Assembly (NCBI GenBank): GCA_016210425.1
Contig: JACQUE010000045.1
Span: 1-5,381, forward strand
DNA length: 5,381 bases
Reading direction: 5' to 3'
Source of the DNA: Chloroflexota bacterium
Lineage (GTDB): Bacteria; Chloroflexota; Dehalococcoidia; JACQUE01
Below the pieces are notes generated by a model. That model was not told where the DNA came from and did not search any database. It worked only from the letters and a program-made list of their open reading frames with translations. Positions 1 to 5,381 of this stretch are shown piece after piece; the stretch's first letter is position 1, and every line of letters starts with the position of its first letter. Both the position numbers and the translations under genes were made by a program.

Positions 1-640
1 TGACGTGGAAGGTGCCCTCGCCGATCTCCAGGATAGAGATATCGAAGGTGCCGCCGCCGAGGTCGAAGACGGCCACCGTCTCCTCGCCCTTCTTATCGAG
101 GCCGTAGGCCATGGAGGCTGCCGTCGGCTCGTTGACGATGCGCAACACTTCCAGGCCGGCGATCTTGCCGGCGTCCTTAGTGGCCTGGCGCTGGCTGTCG
201 TTGAAGTAGGCGGGGACAGTGATGACCGCCTCGTTCACCTTATCACCGAGGTAAGCCTCGGCGTCGGTCTTCATCTTCTGCAGGATCATGGCCGATATCT
301 CGGGCGGGCTGTATTCCCGCTCCCCCATGCGCACTCGGACGTCGCCGTTGGATGCGGCGCTAAGCTTGTAGGGCACCAGCTTCATGTCGCGCTGGACCTC
401 GCCGTCGCTGAACTTCCGGCCCATGAAGCGCTTTATAGAGAAGACTGTATTCTCCGAGTTCGTGATGGCTTGGCGCTTTGCTGCGGCGCTCACCAGACGC
501 TCGCCGGTCTTGCTTATGGCCACGACTGAGGAAGTCAGACGCGAGCCTTCAGCGTTGGGTATGACGACCGGCTCGCCGCCTTCCATCACGGCCATCACGC
601 TGTTCGTAGTTCCCAAATCGATTCCCAGAACTTTCGGCAT
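1..640 (-). CDS. dnaK: Molecular chaperone DnaK (Hsp70), N-terminal part, cut by the left edge
   Basis: This is the first 213 residues of an Hsp70 family protein, roughly a third of the usual 600-640. The part present is the first half of the cytosolic ATPase domain. Visible motifs are phosphate loop 1 GIDLGTTNS (residues 6-14), Lys70 in SIKRFMG, the connect segment [11 protein letters not shown] (138-148), Glu171 in NEPTAA, and phosphate loop 2 [12 protein letters not shown] (191-202). Lys70 and Glu171 fall at the same positions as the catalytic residues of E. coli DnaK. The segment around residues 76-102 is the insert typical of Gram-negative-type DnaKs and absent from Firmicutes. The start ATG (638-640) follows GAGGTGA at a good distance. 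It lies 53 nt after grpE and is probably transcribed with it from the CIRCE-controlled promoter. DnaK refolds proteins with DnaJ and GrpE; a dnaJ gene may follow outside the window. Identification is very secure. Confidence 0.98.
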   Translation of the reverse strand, partial: MPKVLGIDLGTTNSVMAVMEGGEPVVIPNAEGSRLTSSVVAISKTGERLVSAAAKRQAITNSENTVFSIKRFMGRKFSDGEVQRDMKLVPYKLSAASNGDVRVRMGEREYSPPEISAMILQKMKTDAEAYLGDKVNEAVITVPAYFNDSQRQATKDAGKIAGLEVLRIVNEPTAASMAYGLDKKGEETVAVFDLGGGTFDISILEIGEGTFHV

Positions 641-673
641 TTCTCACCTCTTGATCAGGAAGAATGATACACT

Positions 674-688
674 GCTGCTTCGGGCAGC
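674..688 (-). other. Small hairpin in the grpE-dnaK gap
   Basis: A 5-bp inverted repeat, GCTGC and GCAGC around a five-base loop, lies just after the grpE stop. There is no following U run, so it is not a terminator; it might be an mRNA processing or stability element, or chance. Confidence 0.25.
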
Positions 689-693
689 TCTTC

Positions 694-1269
694 TCATTGG
701 GTGGTCGGTTCTCTCTGCCTTACGTTTCCGTTGCCCACCTTTACAAGGGCGGGCCGCAGCACGCGGTCGTGGAGCTTGTAACCCTTCTGCAGCACCTCAA
801 CCACCTTGCCCTCCTCACCATCTGCGTGGATGACGGCCTCGTGTAGGTTCGGGTCGAAGTCCTCCGCCAGCGCCTTGATCTCCGTTACGGCATGGGATTC
901 AAGCACGGCTAGCAGCTTGCGGTGGATGAGTCGTATACCGTCAACCCACGTGAGCTCGGCGAGGGCGCCTGAGACGTTGGCGAGGGCCCTTTCCAGGTCA
1001 TCGACAACAGGGAGAAGGCTCATTGTGAGGCTGGCGTTGCCGAACCTGGCTATCTCCGTTCGCTCCTGCTCGGCCCTTCGCTTGTAGTTGCTGAGGTCGG
1101 CCTGGGTCCTCTGCCAGTTGGCCAGGTAGTTGGCCGATTTAGCTTGCTCTTCCGACAGGGCCCTCTTCAGGCTCTCGATCTCGTCCTCGCCGGTCTTATC
1201 TTCAGGCAATCGGCTTGTCTCCTCCTCTGGGCTCTCGGCGGAAGGTTCAAGGCGCTCCTTCTCAGTCAT
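694..1269 (-). CDS. grpE: Nucleotide exchange factor GrpE
   Basis: The 191-residue protein has the standard GrpE layout and length. An acidic, probably disordered N-terminus (1-30) is followed by a long charged helix likely to form the dimer coiled coil (about 31-80), the LLPVVDDLERAL helix (85-96), and a C-terminal beta domain with the family signature FDPNLHEAV (138-146) and GYKLHDRVLRPALVKV (163-178). GrpE dimers bind the DnaK ATPase domain, speed ADP release and so reset the chaperone cycle in the cytosol. The ATG start is supported by a near-perfect Shine-Dalgarno, GGAGGTGA, just upstream in the 23-nt gap after hrcA. It sits between hrcA and dnaK as in many bacterial class I heat-shock operons. 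Nothing is missing or truncated. Confidence 0.97.
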   Translation of the reverse strand: MTEKERLEPSAESPEEETSRLPEDKTGEDEIESLKRALSEEQAKSANYLANWQRTQADLSNYKRRAEQERTEIARFGNASLTMSLLPVVDDLERALANVSGALAELTWVDGIRLIHRKLLAVLESHAVTEIKALAEDFDPNLHEAVIHADGEEGKVVEVLQKGYKLHDRVLRPALVKVGNGNVRQREPTTQ

Positions 1270-1292
1270 GAGTCACCTCCTCCGAGTGCTCG

Positions 1293-2321
1293 TCAGTGCA
1301 CGTCGTTGAGTAGCTCGTTCATGACGGCGGCTATGTATCTAACAATGGATATCGTTCTCGGATAGTCCATCCGCGTCGGCCCCAACACGCCCAGGTAACC
1401 GGCAGCGCCGCCAATGCCGTAGCGAGTCAGCACAATACTGCACTCCTGGGCGAGAGGCTCCGGGTTCTCTTTGCTGATCACGATCTGGACGCCGCCCTCC
1501 CGCGAGCCGATTTCAGCCAGGACGCCGCTCAGAAGTGTGCGAGCTTCCAGGGCTTCAACTACATCCAGCATCCTGGCCGACTTGCTGACCTCCGGCTGGC
1601 CCAGGAAATGGCGGAGCCCCTCATAGATGGGCCTGTCGATGCGATTGCTATCTTCGCTCTTCATCAGCCGGACCATCGCATCTACAACTTGGCCTTCCAC
1701 AGGGGAAAGCGGGACCTCCTTGGAAGCAACATCGGCGGTGGTAAGGCCGACGTACTGCTGGTTGAGCTTGATGGAAATGGCATCGAGCTCCGTCTGCGAA
1801 AGCGGCTCGCTCAGGGGGAGTAGCTCGCGCTTCAGCCGGGTCTCCTCCATAAGCAACACCAGCAGGGCCAGGAACTCGTGGAGTGCCACGAGCTCCAGCC
1901 GCTTGATTCGGGAACGGGTCTCTTTAGGCATAGTGACAATGGCGAGGTTGTGGACCAGCCGGGCCAGGACGGCCACTGCCAGCTCAGTCCACTCCTCCAT
2001 TTGTCCCCCAAGCTGATGAAACTGGTGGCGGACGAGGAGCTGCTCCGATAGAGGCAGCGTTACGTCCTCCATCAGCGTCTCAACATAGTAGCGATAGCCC
2101 TTGTCGGCGGGGATGCGGCCGGCGGAGGTGTGGGGATGGGTGATGTAGCCGGCATCCTCCAGCTCAGCCATGTCGTTGCGGATGGTGGCCGGGCTCACGC
2201 CGAGGCGGTAACGCGTCACGATGCGCTCAGAGCCGACGGGCGTCGCGCTCGAGACGTAGTCGCTGACGATGAACTTGAGGAGGCTGGCTTTTCTCGCGCT
2301 AAGGGATGCTTCTTTTGCCAT
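1293..2321 (-). CDS. hrcA: Heat-inducible transcription repressor HrcA
   Basis: The 342-residue protein matches HrcA in length and architecture. The N-terminal winged helix-turn-helix contains VSPATIRNDMAELEDAGYI (42-60) followed by the signature HPHTSAGRIPADKGYRYYV (62-80). A central GAF-like/dimerisation region follows, and the conserved C-terminal stretch from about Tyr301 to Ile326 holds GVLGPTRMDYPRTI. HrcA dimers bind the CIRCE operator and repress chaperone operons; in studied bacteria GroEL is needed to keep HrcA active, so heat stress relieves repression. A perfect CIRCE lies 29 bp upstream of this gene, so autoregulation is expected. The ATG start (2319-2321) has only a weak AGG ribosome site about 8-9 nt upstream, unlike the strong sites of grpE and dnaK, which would keep repressor levels low. 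It is the first gene of the operon. Confidence 0.97.
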   Translation of the reverse strand: MAKEASLSARKASLLKFIVSDYVSSATPVGSERIVTRYRLGVSPATIRNDMAELEDAGYITHPHTSAGRIPADKGYRYYVETLMEDVTLPLSEQLLVRHQFHQLGGQMEEWTELAVAVLARLVHNLAIVTMPKETRSRIKRLELVALHEFLALLVLLMEETRLKRELLPLSEPLSQTELDAISIKLNQQYVGLTTADVASKEVPLSPVEGQVVDAMVRLMKSEDSNRIDRPIYEGLRHFLGQPEVSKSARMLDVVEALEARTLLSGVLAEIGSREGGVQIVISKENPEPLAQECSIVLTRYGIGGAAGYLGVLGPTRMDYPRTISIVRYIAAVMNELLNDVH

Positions 2322-2350
2322 CGAACGAACCTGTTCGCTTTATCGCTCCG

Positions 2351-2377
2351 TTAGCACTCTAAGGCCCTGAGTGCTAA
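2351..2377. promoter_or_regulatory. CIRCE operator for HrcA
   Basis: The sequence is a perfect 9-9-9 inverted repeat: TTAGCACTC, nine bases, GAGTGCTAA. This matches the CIRCE consensus without mismatch. It lies between the predicted hrcA transcription start (about 2378) and the hrcA ATG, so bound HrcA should block transcription initiation of hrcA-grpE-dnaK. The repeat will also form a hairpin in the 5' leader of the mRNA. Confidence 0.97.
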
Positions 2378-2384
2378 CGGATTA

Positions 2385-2413
2385 AATGTAGCACCGTGGA
2401 AATTGGTTGTCAA
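2385..2413 (-). promoter_or_regulatory. Sigma70-type promoter of hrcA-grpE-dnaK
   Basis: Read on the minus strand, a full-consensus -35 box TTGACA (2413-2408) is followed after exactly 17 bp by TACATT (2390-2385, four of six matches to TATAAT). The predicted start is near 2378, directly at the edge of the CIRCE operator, which is the expected position for HrcA repression. The resulting leader is about 57 nt. Prediction from sequence only. Confidence 0.8.
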
Positions 2414-2466
2414 GTCGATGAGGCAGGGGAAAGGGGAGAAAAAGCGGTCATCTCTCCGTTTCCTTA

Positions 2467-2495
2467 TTGACACCGGCTGTGATATGTGGTACAAA
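2467..2495 (+). promoter_or_regulatory. Sigma70-type promoter of the cysH operon
   Basis: A full-consensus -35 box TTGACA (2467-2472) is followed after 17 bp by TACAAA (2490-2495, four of six), preceded by TGG, which makes an extended -10. The predicted start is near 2502, giving a leader of about 35 nt to the cysH ATG at 2537. The leader is too short for a SAM or other riboswitch. The promoter points away from the hrcA promoter; the two -35 boxes are about 53 bp apart. Confidence 0.72.
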
Positions 2496-2526
2496 CATGA
2501 CTAAGTGGAGTGATTTACTCATCTAT

Positions 2527-2531
2527 GGAGG
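2527..2531 (+). promoter_or_regulatory. Ribosome binding site that decides the cysH start
   Basis: GGAGG lies five bases before the ATG at 2537. The more upstream in-frame ATGs at 2510 and 2525 lack a comparable site, and the one at 2525 overlaps this GGAGG. This supports 2537 as the real start. Confidence 0.8.
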
Positions 2532-2536
2532 CGACG

Positions 2537-3256
2537 ATGGCCCTGCGACAGCTAAGCGTCAGCGACCTGAAGGCCGTCAGCGAGACCCTGGAGGGGAAGC
2601 CGCCCCTGGATGTGCTCGGCTGGGCGTTGGAGGAGTTCTCGCCGGAGCTGGCCCTGGCCTGCAGCTTCGGCGGGCCCACTGGGATGGTACTTCTGGACAT
2701 GCTATCGAAGCTCGGCGCCCTGAACGGCAAGGCCCATGTCTTTTATCTGGAGACCGGCTTCCTCTTCCCGGAGACGCACGCGTTGCGCGAGGAGGTAGAG
2801 GACCGCTACGGCTTTAAGGCCGCCGCCTACAGCTCTGATATTTCCCTGGAGCAGATGGCGGAGAAGCACGGCCCCGAGCTCTGGGCCCGCGATAGCGACC
2901 TCTGCTGCGAGATACGCAAGGTGGAGCCTAATGCGCGGGCGCTCGTCGGCATGCGGGCCTGGCTCTCCGGCATCCGCCGCGATCAGGCGTCTACCCGCCG
3001 CGAGACGGCCATCGTTGACTGGGACGCTAAGTTCAATTTGGCCAAGGTCAGCCCTCTGGTGGCCTGGTCCGAGGCGCAGGTCTGGACCTATATCGTGGAG
3101 AACAGGGTGCCCTACAATGCCCTGCACGACCGTGGCTACCCCAGCATTGGCTGCATGCCGTGTACGCGCCCGGTCAAACCGGGCGAGGACCCTCGCGCCG
3201 GACGCTGGGCCGGCACCGACAAGACGGAATGCGGCCTGCACGTCCAGCCTAAGTAA
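2537..3256 (+). CDS. cysH: Assimilatory APS/PAPS reductase CysH, [4Fe-4S] type
   Basis: The 239-residue protein belongs to the CysH family, which reduces adenylylsulfate (APS) and/or phosphoadenylylsulfate (PAPS) to sulfite with thioredoxin or glutaredoxin as electron donor. Visible motifs are the nucleotide-binding loop SFGGPTGMVLLD (43-54), LETGFLFPET (71-80, family form DTGxLFPET), GIRRDQASTR (145-154), and the C-terminal catalytic cysteine Cys232 in ECGLH. Cys123-Cys124 together with Cys206-x2-Cys209 form the CC...CxxC pattern that holds a [4Fe-4S] cluster in APS reductases and in Bacillus-type dual-specificity enzymes; cluster-free PAPS reductases of the E. coli type lack it. Length is normal for the bacterial reductase domain without a fused thioredoxin domain. 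I chose the ATG at 2537 because of the GGAGG five bases before it; an ATG at 2510 would add nine residues. It is the first gene of a sulfate assimilation operon, 27 nt before the APS kinase/ATP sulfurylase gene. Substrate preference (APS or both) is inferred. Confidence 0.95.
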   Translation: MALRQLSVSDLKAVSETLEGKPPLDVLGWALEEFSPELALACSFGGPTGMVLLDMLSKLGALNGKAHVFYLETGFLFPETHALREEVEDRYGFKAAAYSSDISLEQMAEKHGPELWARDSDLCCEIRKVEPNARALVGMRAWLSGIRRDQASTRRETAIVDWDAKFNLAKVSPLVAWSEAQVWTYIVENRVPYNALHDRGYPSIGCMPCTRPVKPGEDPRAGRWAGTDKTECGLHVQPK

Positions 3257-3270
3257 CGTAAGGCCATCGA

Positions 3271-3276
3271 AAGGAG
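3271..3276 (+). promoter_or_regulatory. Strong ribosome binding site for a TTG start
   Basis: AAGGAG followed by seven bases precedes a TTG codon at 3284-3286. No ATG or GTG lies in frame between the site and the conserved kinase P-loop, so TTG is the start. Confidence 0.85.
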
Positions 3277-3283
3277 ATAATCG

Positions 3284-4318
3284 TTGACTCGGGGATTCAC
3301 TATCTGGCTTACAGGTCTCTCTGGCGCCGGCAAGACCACCATCGCCGAACGCCTCGACGCGGAGCTGCGCCGTCGCGGCAGGCGGGTCGAGCTTCTTGAC
3401 GGCGACGTGGTGCGCACGCACCTCAGCAAGGGGCTTGGCTTCAGTAAGGAGGATCGCGACACTAACATCCGGCGCATCGGCTTCGTCGCTAAGCTCCTGA
3501 CTAGGAACGGCGCCGCGGTCATAGCCTCGGCCATCTCGCCCTACCGTGAGATACGCGATGAGAACCGCCGCGACATCGGCGACTTCGTCGAGGTCTACGT
3601 CGAGTGCCCCCTGGAGGAGCTCGTAAAGCGTGACGTAAAAGGCCTCTATGCCAAGGCCATACGCGGCGAGATCGCTCAGTTCACCGGCGTCTCCGACCCC
3701 TACGAAGAGCCTCTCAATGCCGAGGTCGTAGTCCGAACCGACCGTGAGACGGTGGAGGAGAGCACCGCTAAGATCCTCGCGAAATTGGAGGATCTAGGTT
3801 ATATACCCCCGGCGGCAGGGGGCAACGGCGCCGGACCGGCCAAGGCGGAAGCCTGGCAGTCCATCGCTCCCCACGGTGGAAGGCTCATAGACAGAAGAGT
3901 CGCTGATGTGCGCGAGTGGGAGGAACGCGCCAGGGGCTTGAAACAATTGCGCCTCAGCGCGCGTGAGGCTTCCGACCTGCACATGATCGCCGTTGGCGGC
4001 TTCAGCCCTCTCGAAGGCTTCATGACCCGCGACGACTACCTGGGCGCGGTCAAGGAGGCGCACCTGGCCTCGGGGCTGGTCTGGCCGGCGCCCATCACCC
4101 TCTCCGCCAGCCAGGATGTGGCCAGCGGCCTGCGTGAAGGCGAGGATGTGGCGCTGCTGGACGAGTCGGGGCAGCTCTTGGCGGTCCTGCACCTGGCGGA
4201 TATCTTCCCCTATGATAAGGAACTGGAGGCCAAAGAGGTCTACCGCACGACTGATGTCGCCCATCCAGGCGTCGCCAGCCCTACCGCCAGGGAGACCTGC
4301 TCCTGGGCGGCAAGGTAA
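3284..4318 (+). CDS. cysC: Bifunctional APS kinase / ATP sulfurylase, 5' part up to a frameshift
   Basis: The frame as read gives 344 residues from a TTG start. Residues 1-176 are a complete APS kinase, which makes PAPS from APS and ATP: P-loop GLSGAGKT (11-18), DGD (39-41), the APS-binding segment [14 protein letters not shown] (52-65), Ser85-Pro-Tyr-Arg with the serine conserved in the family, and a typical C-terminal region with [22 protein letters not shown] (120-141). A Gly/Ala/Pro-rich linker (about 177-193) joins it to the N-terminal half of ATP sulfurylase, with [10 protein letters not shown] and VAHPGVAS (325-332). After Ser332 the frame departs from the family and ends in a nonsense tail of twelve residues. 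The conserved sequence resumes in another frame from Tyr at 4282. Adding one base gives an uninterrupted protein of 569 residues, the right size for a fused enzyme. Kinase-first order resembles animal PAPS synthetases, not the sulfurylase-first fusions of Aquifex and fungi. The kinase half should be functional even if the frameshift is real. Confidence 0.93.
   Translation: MTRGFTIWLTGLSGAGKTTIAERLDAELRRRGRRVELLDGDVVRTHLSKGLGFSKEDRDTNIRRIGFVAKLLTRNGAAVIASAISPYREIRDENRRDIGDFVEVYVECPLEELVKRDVKGLYAKAIRGEIAQFTGVSDPYEEPLNAEVVVRTDRETVEESTAKILAKLEDLGYIPPAAGGNGAGPAKAEAWQSIAPHGGRLIDRRVADVREWEERARGLKQLRLSAREASDLHMIAVGGFSPLEGFMTRDDYLGAVKEAHLASGLVWPAPITLSASQDVASGLREGEDVALLDESGQLLAVLHLADIFPYDKELEAKEVYRTTDVAHPGVASPTARETCSWAAR
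4277..4282 (+). other. Apparent one-base deletion breaking the sulfurylase frame
   Basis: Upstream of this point the family sequence HPGVAS is in one frame, and directly after it [15 protein letters not shown] is in the -1 frame. Between the serine codon AGC (4277-4279) and the tyrosine codon TAC (4282-4284) only two bases remain, where family spacing calls for one residue. The region contains a CCC run; one more C would give Ser-Pro-Tyr. There is no X-XXY-YYZ slippery heptamer, so programmed frameshifting is unlikely. A homopolymer sequencing error or a recent deletion are the likely causes. Confidence 0.85.
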
Positions 4319-4992
4319 CCGTCCTCCGGCTGCCGGAGGATGCCTTCGCGGACTATCACCTTGAGCCCCGGCGCTCGCGGAACGCCTTCGCTGAGAAGGG
4401 CTGGCGGACGGTTGTCGGCTTCCAGACGCGCAACCCCGTCCACCGCGCCCACGAGTACGTGCAGAAGAGCGCGCTGGAGATCGTCGACGGGCTCTTCCTG
4501 CACCCCCTGGTTGGCGAGACCAAGTCGGATGACATACCGGCTGACGTACGGATGCGCTGCTACCAGGTGCTCCTCGACAACTACTATCCCAAGGACCGCG
4601 TCGTCCTGGGCACCTTGCCGGCGGCTATGCGCTATGCCGGCCCGCGCGAGGCCATCCTGCACGCCATCGTCCGCAAGAACTATGGCTGCACCCACTTCAT
4701 CGTGGGCCGCGACCACGCGGGCGTCGGCAACTACTACGGCACATACGACGCCCAGCGCATCTTCAACGATTTCCGTCCGGAAGAGCTGGGCATCACGCCC
4801 CTCTTCTTCGAGCATACCTTCTATTGCCGTCGCTGCGGCGGCATGGCTTCCACAAAGACCTGCCCTCACGCCGAGGGTGACAGACTCATCCTGAGTGGCA
4901 CCAAGGTGCGCCAGATGCTCCAGGCGGGGGAGTGCCCGCCCGAGGAGTTCACCAGGGCCGAGGTAGCCAGGGTACTGATGGAGAACGCCTAG
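4282..4992 (+). CDS. sat: ATP sulfurylase catalytic part, 3' portion of the frameshifted fusion gene
   Basis: This frame supplies the remaining 236 residues (334-569 of the restored protein) of the sulfurylase, which makes APS and pyrophosphate from ATP and sulfate. The active-site motif [11 protein letters not shown] is at restored residues 381-391 with both histidines (387, 390), and GRDHAGVG begins at 475. A Cys-x2-Cys-x8-Cys pattern (C515, C518, C527) with nearby His529 resembles the zinc site of some bacterial sulfurylases. [10 protein letters not shown] follows near the C-terminus. No residues look degraded and there is no other stop or gap, which argues against an old pseudogene. The first plausible independent start, a GTG at 4459, has no Shine-Dalgarno and would exclude the HxxH motif, so this portion cannot be a functional gene alone; it belongs with the upstream kinase-sulfurylase frame. 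It ends 36 nt before the next gene of the same operon. Confidence 0.93.
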   Translation, partial: YRQGDLLLGGKVTVLRLPEDAFADYHLEPRRSRNAFAEKGWRTVVGFQTRNPVHRAHEYVQKSALEIVDGLFLHPLVGETKSDDIPADVRMRCYQVLLDNYYPKDRVVLGTLPAAMRYAGPREAILHAIVRKNYGCTHFIVGRDHAGVGNYYGTYDAQRIFNDFRPEELGITPLFFEHTFYCRRCGGMASTKTCPHAEGDRLILSGTKVRQMLQAGECPPEEFTRAEVARVLMENA

Positions 4993-5028
4993 GCACGGGT
5001 TAACCGTGACAGAAGTCAGGAGGGCGCT

Positions 5029-5205
5029 ATGGTTGCTCCCTTTGCATCGGTAGCAGCGAATGTCTTCGACGCCAGCCCGGCGCTCTACGCCGCCCTGGTC
5101 GTGGTGGCGATGGCGGTGGCGGCCGGCGCCATGTATGGCGTGGTGGAGTTGCTGCTGAAGCTCCTGAGAGGGCCTCTGGGCGCAACCTGGAGGCGGCTGG
5201 AGTAG
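5029..5205 (+). CDS. Small single-pass membrane protein of unknown function
   Basis: This 58-residue reading frame starts at ATG 5029 after a good ribosome site, AGGAGGG (5018-5024), four bases before the ATG. One hydrophobic helix spans about residues 18-43 (ALYAALVVVAMAVAAGAMYGVVELLL), followed by a basic tail with Lys44, Arg47, Arg55 and Arg56, which predicts an N-out, C-in orientation. There is no typical cleavable signal peptide and no cysteine. It lies 36 nt after the sulfurylase gene and three bases before the start of the permease, so it is almost certainly in the same operon. I do not recognise a family. A role as a small partner of the following transporter is inferred from position alone. 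The ribosome site, the operon spacing and the clean membrane profile support it as a real gene. Confidence 0.75.
   Translation: MVAPFASVAANVFDASPALYAALVVVAMAVAAGAMYGVVELLLKLLRGPLGATWRRLE
5199..5202 (+). promoter_or_regulatory. Ribosome binding site of the permease inside the preceding gene
   Basis: GGAG in the last two sense codons of the small membrane protein lies six bases before the permease ATG at 5209. The overlap suggests translational coupling of the two proteins. A second GGAG (5205-5208) directly abuts the ATG and is too close to act. Confidence 0.6.
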
Positions 5206-5208
5206 GAG

Positions 5209-5381
5209 ATGTTCTTCCCCACGGCGGGAGTGGAGGTCAACCCCCTACTTCTCGTCCTAATCGGGTTTACTGTTGGAGTCTGTGGAGGCTTCTTCGGCAT
5301 CGGAGGAGCCTTCATGGTCACTCCTGCCCTTAACATCTTCGGCTTCCCTATGGCCTACGCCATCGGCACAGATATGGCCCA
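5209..5381 (+). CDS. TauE/SafE-family permease (putative sulfite/sulfate transporter), N-terminal part cut by the right edge
   Basis: Fifty-seven residues are present. A short N-terminus is followed by a hydrophobic helix (about 12-25) that runs into the glycine-rich GVCGGFFGIGGAFMVTPAL (23-41), the family hallmark (GxxGGxxGIGGG then a proline in a second hydrophobic stretch), and IGTDMA (52-57), matching the conserved A-x-GT-S/D segment. TauE/SafE (formerly DUF81) proteins are inner-membrane transporters with usually 7-9 helices and about 250-300 residues or more, many acting on sulfite, sulfoacetate or other sulfur anions. Placement after cysH and the ATP sulfurylase/APS kinase suggests sulfate uptake or sulfite export; the direction and substrate cannot be told from this fragment. 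The ATG at 5209 is chosen because it begins just before the first helix and has a GGAG six bases upstream; a GTG at 5230 is a less likely alternative. Confidence 0.85.
   Translation, partial: MFFPTAGVEVNPLLLVLIGFTVGVCGGFFGIGGAFMVTPALNIFGFPMAYAIGTDMA

Noticed and set aside
1284..1290. GAGTGCT in the hrcA-grpE gap, resembling half of a CIRCE
   Set aside because: No matching TTAGCACTC arm at the needed distance; a single half-site is expected by chance.
2322..2337. GAAC/GTTC repeats resembling a Bacillus-type LexA (SOS) box
   Set aside because: That box needs GAAC-N4-GTTC; here the spacers are two or six bases.
2499..2817. ATG at 2499 opening a frame that overlaps the start of cysH, a possible upstream ORF
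   Set aside because: The predicted cysH transcription start is near 2502, so this ATG would not be in the mRNA, there is no ribosome site, and the rest of the frame is a shadow of cysH.
2702..3421. Long open minus-strand frame opposite cysH
   Set aside because: Shadow of cysH and the kinase start; composition is Ala/Arg/Leu-rich without any family motif.
4276..4290. Programmed -1 frameshift signal as explanation for the split sulfurylase
   Set aside because: No slippery heptamer is present and no strong stem-loop or pseudoknot is evident just downstream; a missing base is simpler.
4240..4869. Long open minus-strand frame opposite the sulfurylase gene
   Set aside because: It is the antisense shadow of a high-GC coding region, has no ribosome site or recognisable domain, and the plus strand carries clear conserved motifs.
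4994..5008. CACGG-GTTAA-CCGTG hairpin after the sulfurylase stop, a possible terminator
   Set aside because: The stem is only five pairs, no T run follows, and the next gene with its own ribosome site starts 20 bases later, so the operon most likely continues.

Overview
The window holds two divergent gene groups that meet at a shared regulatory region of about 215 bp. On the minus strand, reading from right to left, is the class I heat-shock operon hrcA - grpE - dnaK; dnaK runs off the left edge. On the plus strand is an assimilatory sulfate-activation and reduction cluster: cysH, a fused APS kinase/ATP sulfurylase gene, a 58-residue membrane protein, and the start of a TauE/SafE-type permease cut by the right edge.

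The organism is a bacterium of fairly high GC. The hrcA-first operon with a perfect CIRCE operator is common in Firmicutes, Chloroflexota and several other phyla. The DnaK N-terminus carries the insert of about 25 residues that Firmicutes and actinobacterial DnaKs typically lack. Together with overall sequence flavour this makes a Chloroflexota lineage (for example Dehalococcoidia-like) my best guess, but it is an inference without a database search.

Left part (1-2321, minus strand): HrcA is the repressor that binds CIRCE, GrpE is the nucleotide exchange factor and DnaK the Hsp70 chaperone. A sigma70-like promoter (TTGACA, 17 bp, TACATT) places the predicted transcription start at the edge of the CIRCE element, so HrcA would block the start of its own operon. 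Gaps are short (23 and 53 nt), fitting one transcript.

Right part (2467-5381, plus strand): a second promoter (TTGACA, 17 bp, extended -10 TGG-TACAAA) drives cysH. ATP sulfurylase makes APS from sulfate, APS kinase makes PAPS, and the cysteine-rich CysH (CC...CxxC...ECGLH) reduces APS and/or PAPS to sulfite. The kinase and sulfurylase are one polypeptide in kinase-first order. The reading frame breaks inside the sulfurylase domain at a short C run (about 4277-4282), where one base seems to be missing; restoring it gives an intact 569-residue protein, so this is either a sequencing/assembly error or a very recent mutation. The following small membrane protein and TauE-like permease are tightly spaced and probably translationally coupled, suggesting transport of sulfate or sulfite linked to this pathway. 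I see no mobile element, CRISPR array, tRNA or rRNA, and no convincing evidence of a wholly new system; the least explained element is the small membrane protein paired with the permease.
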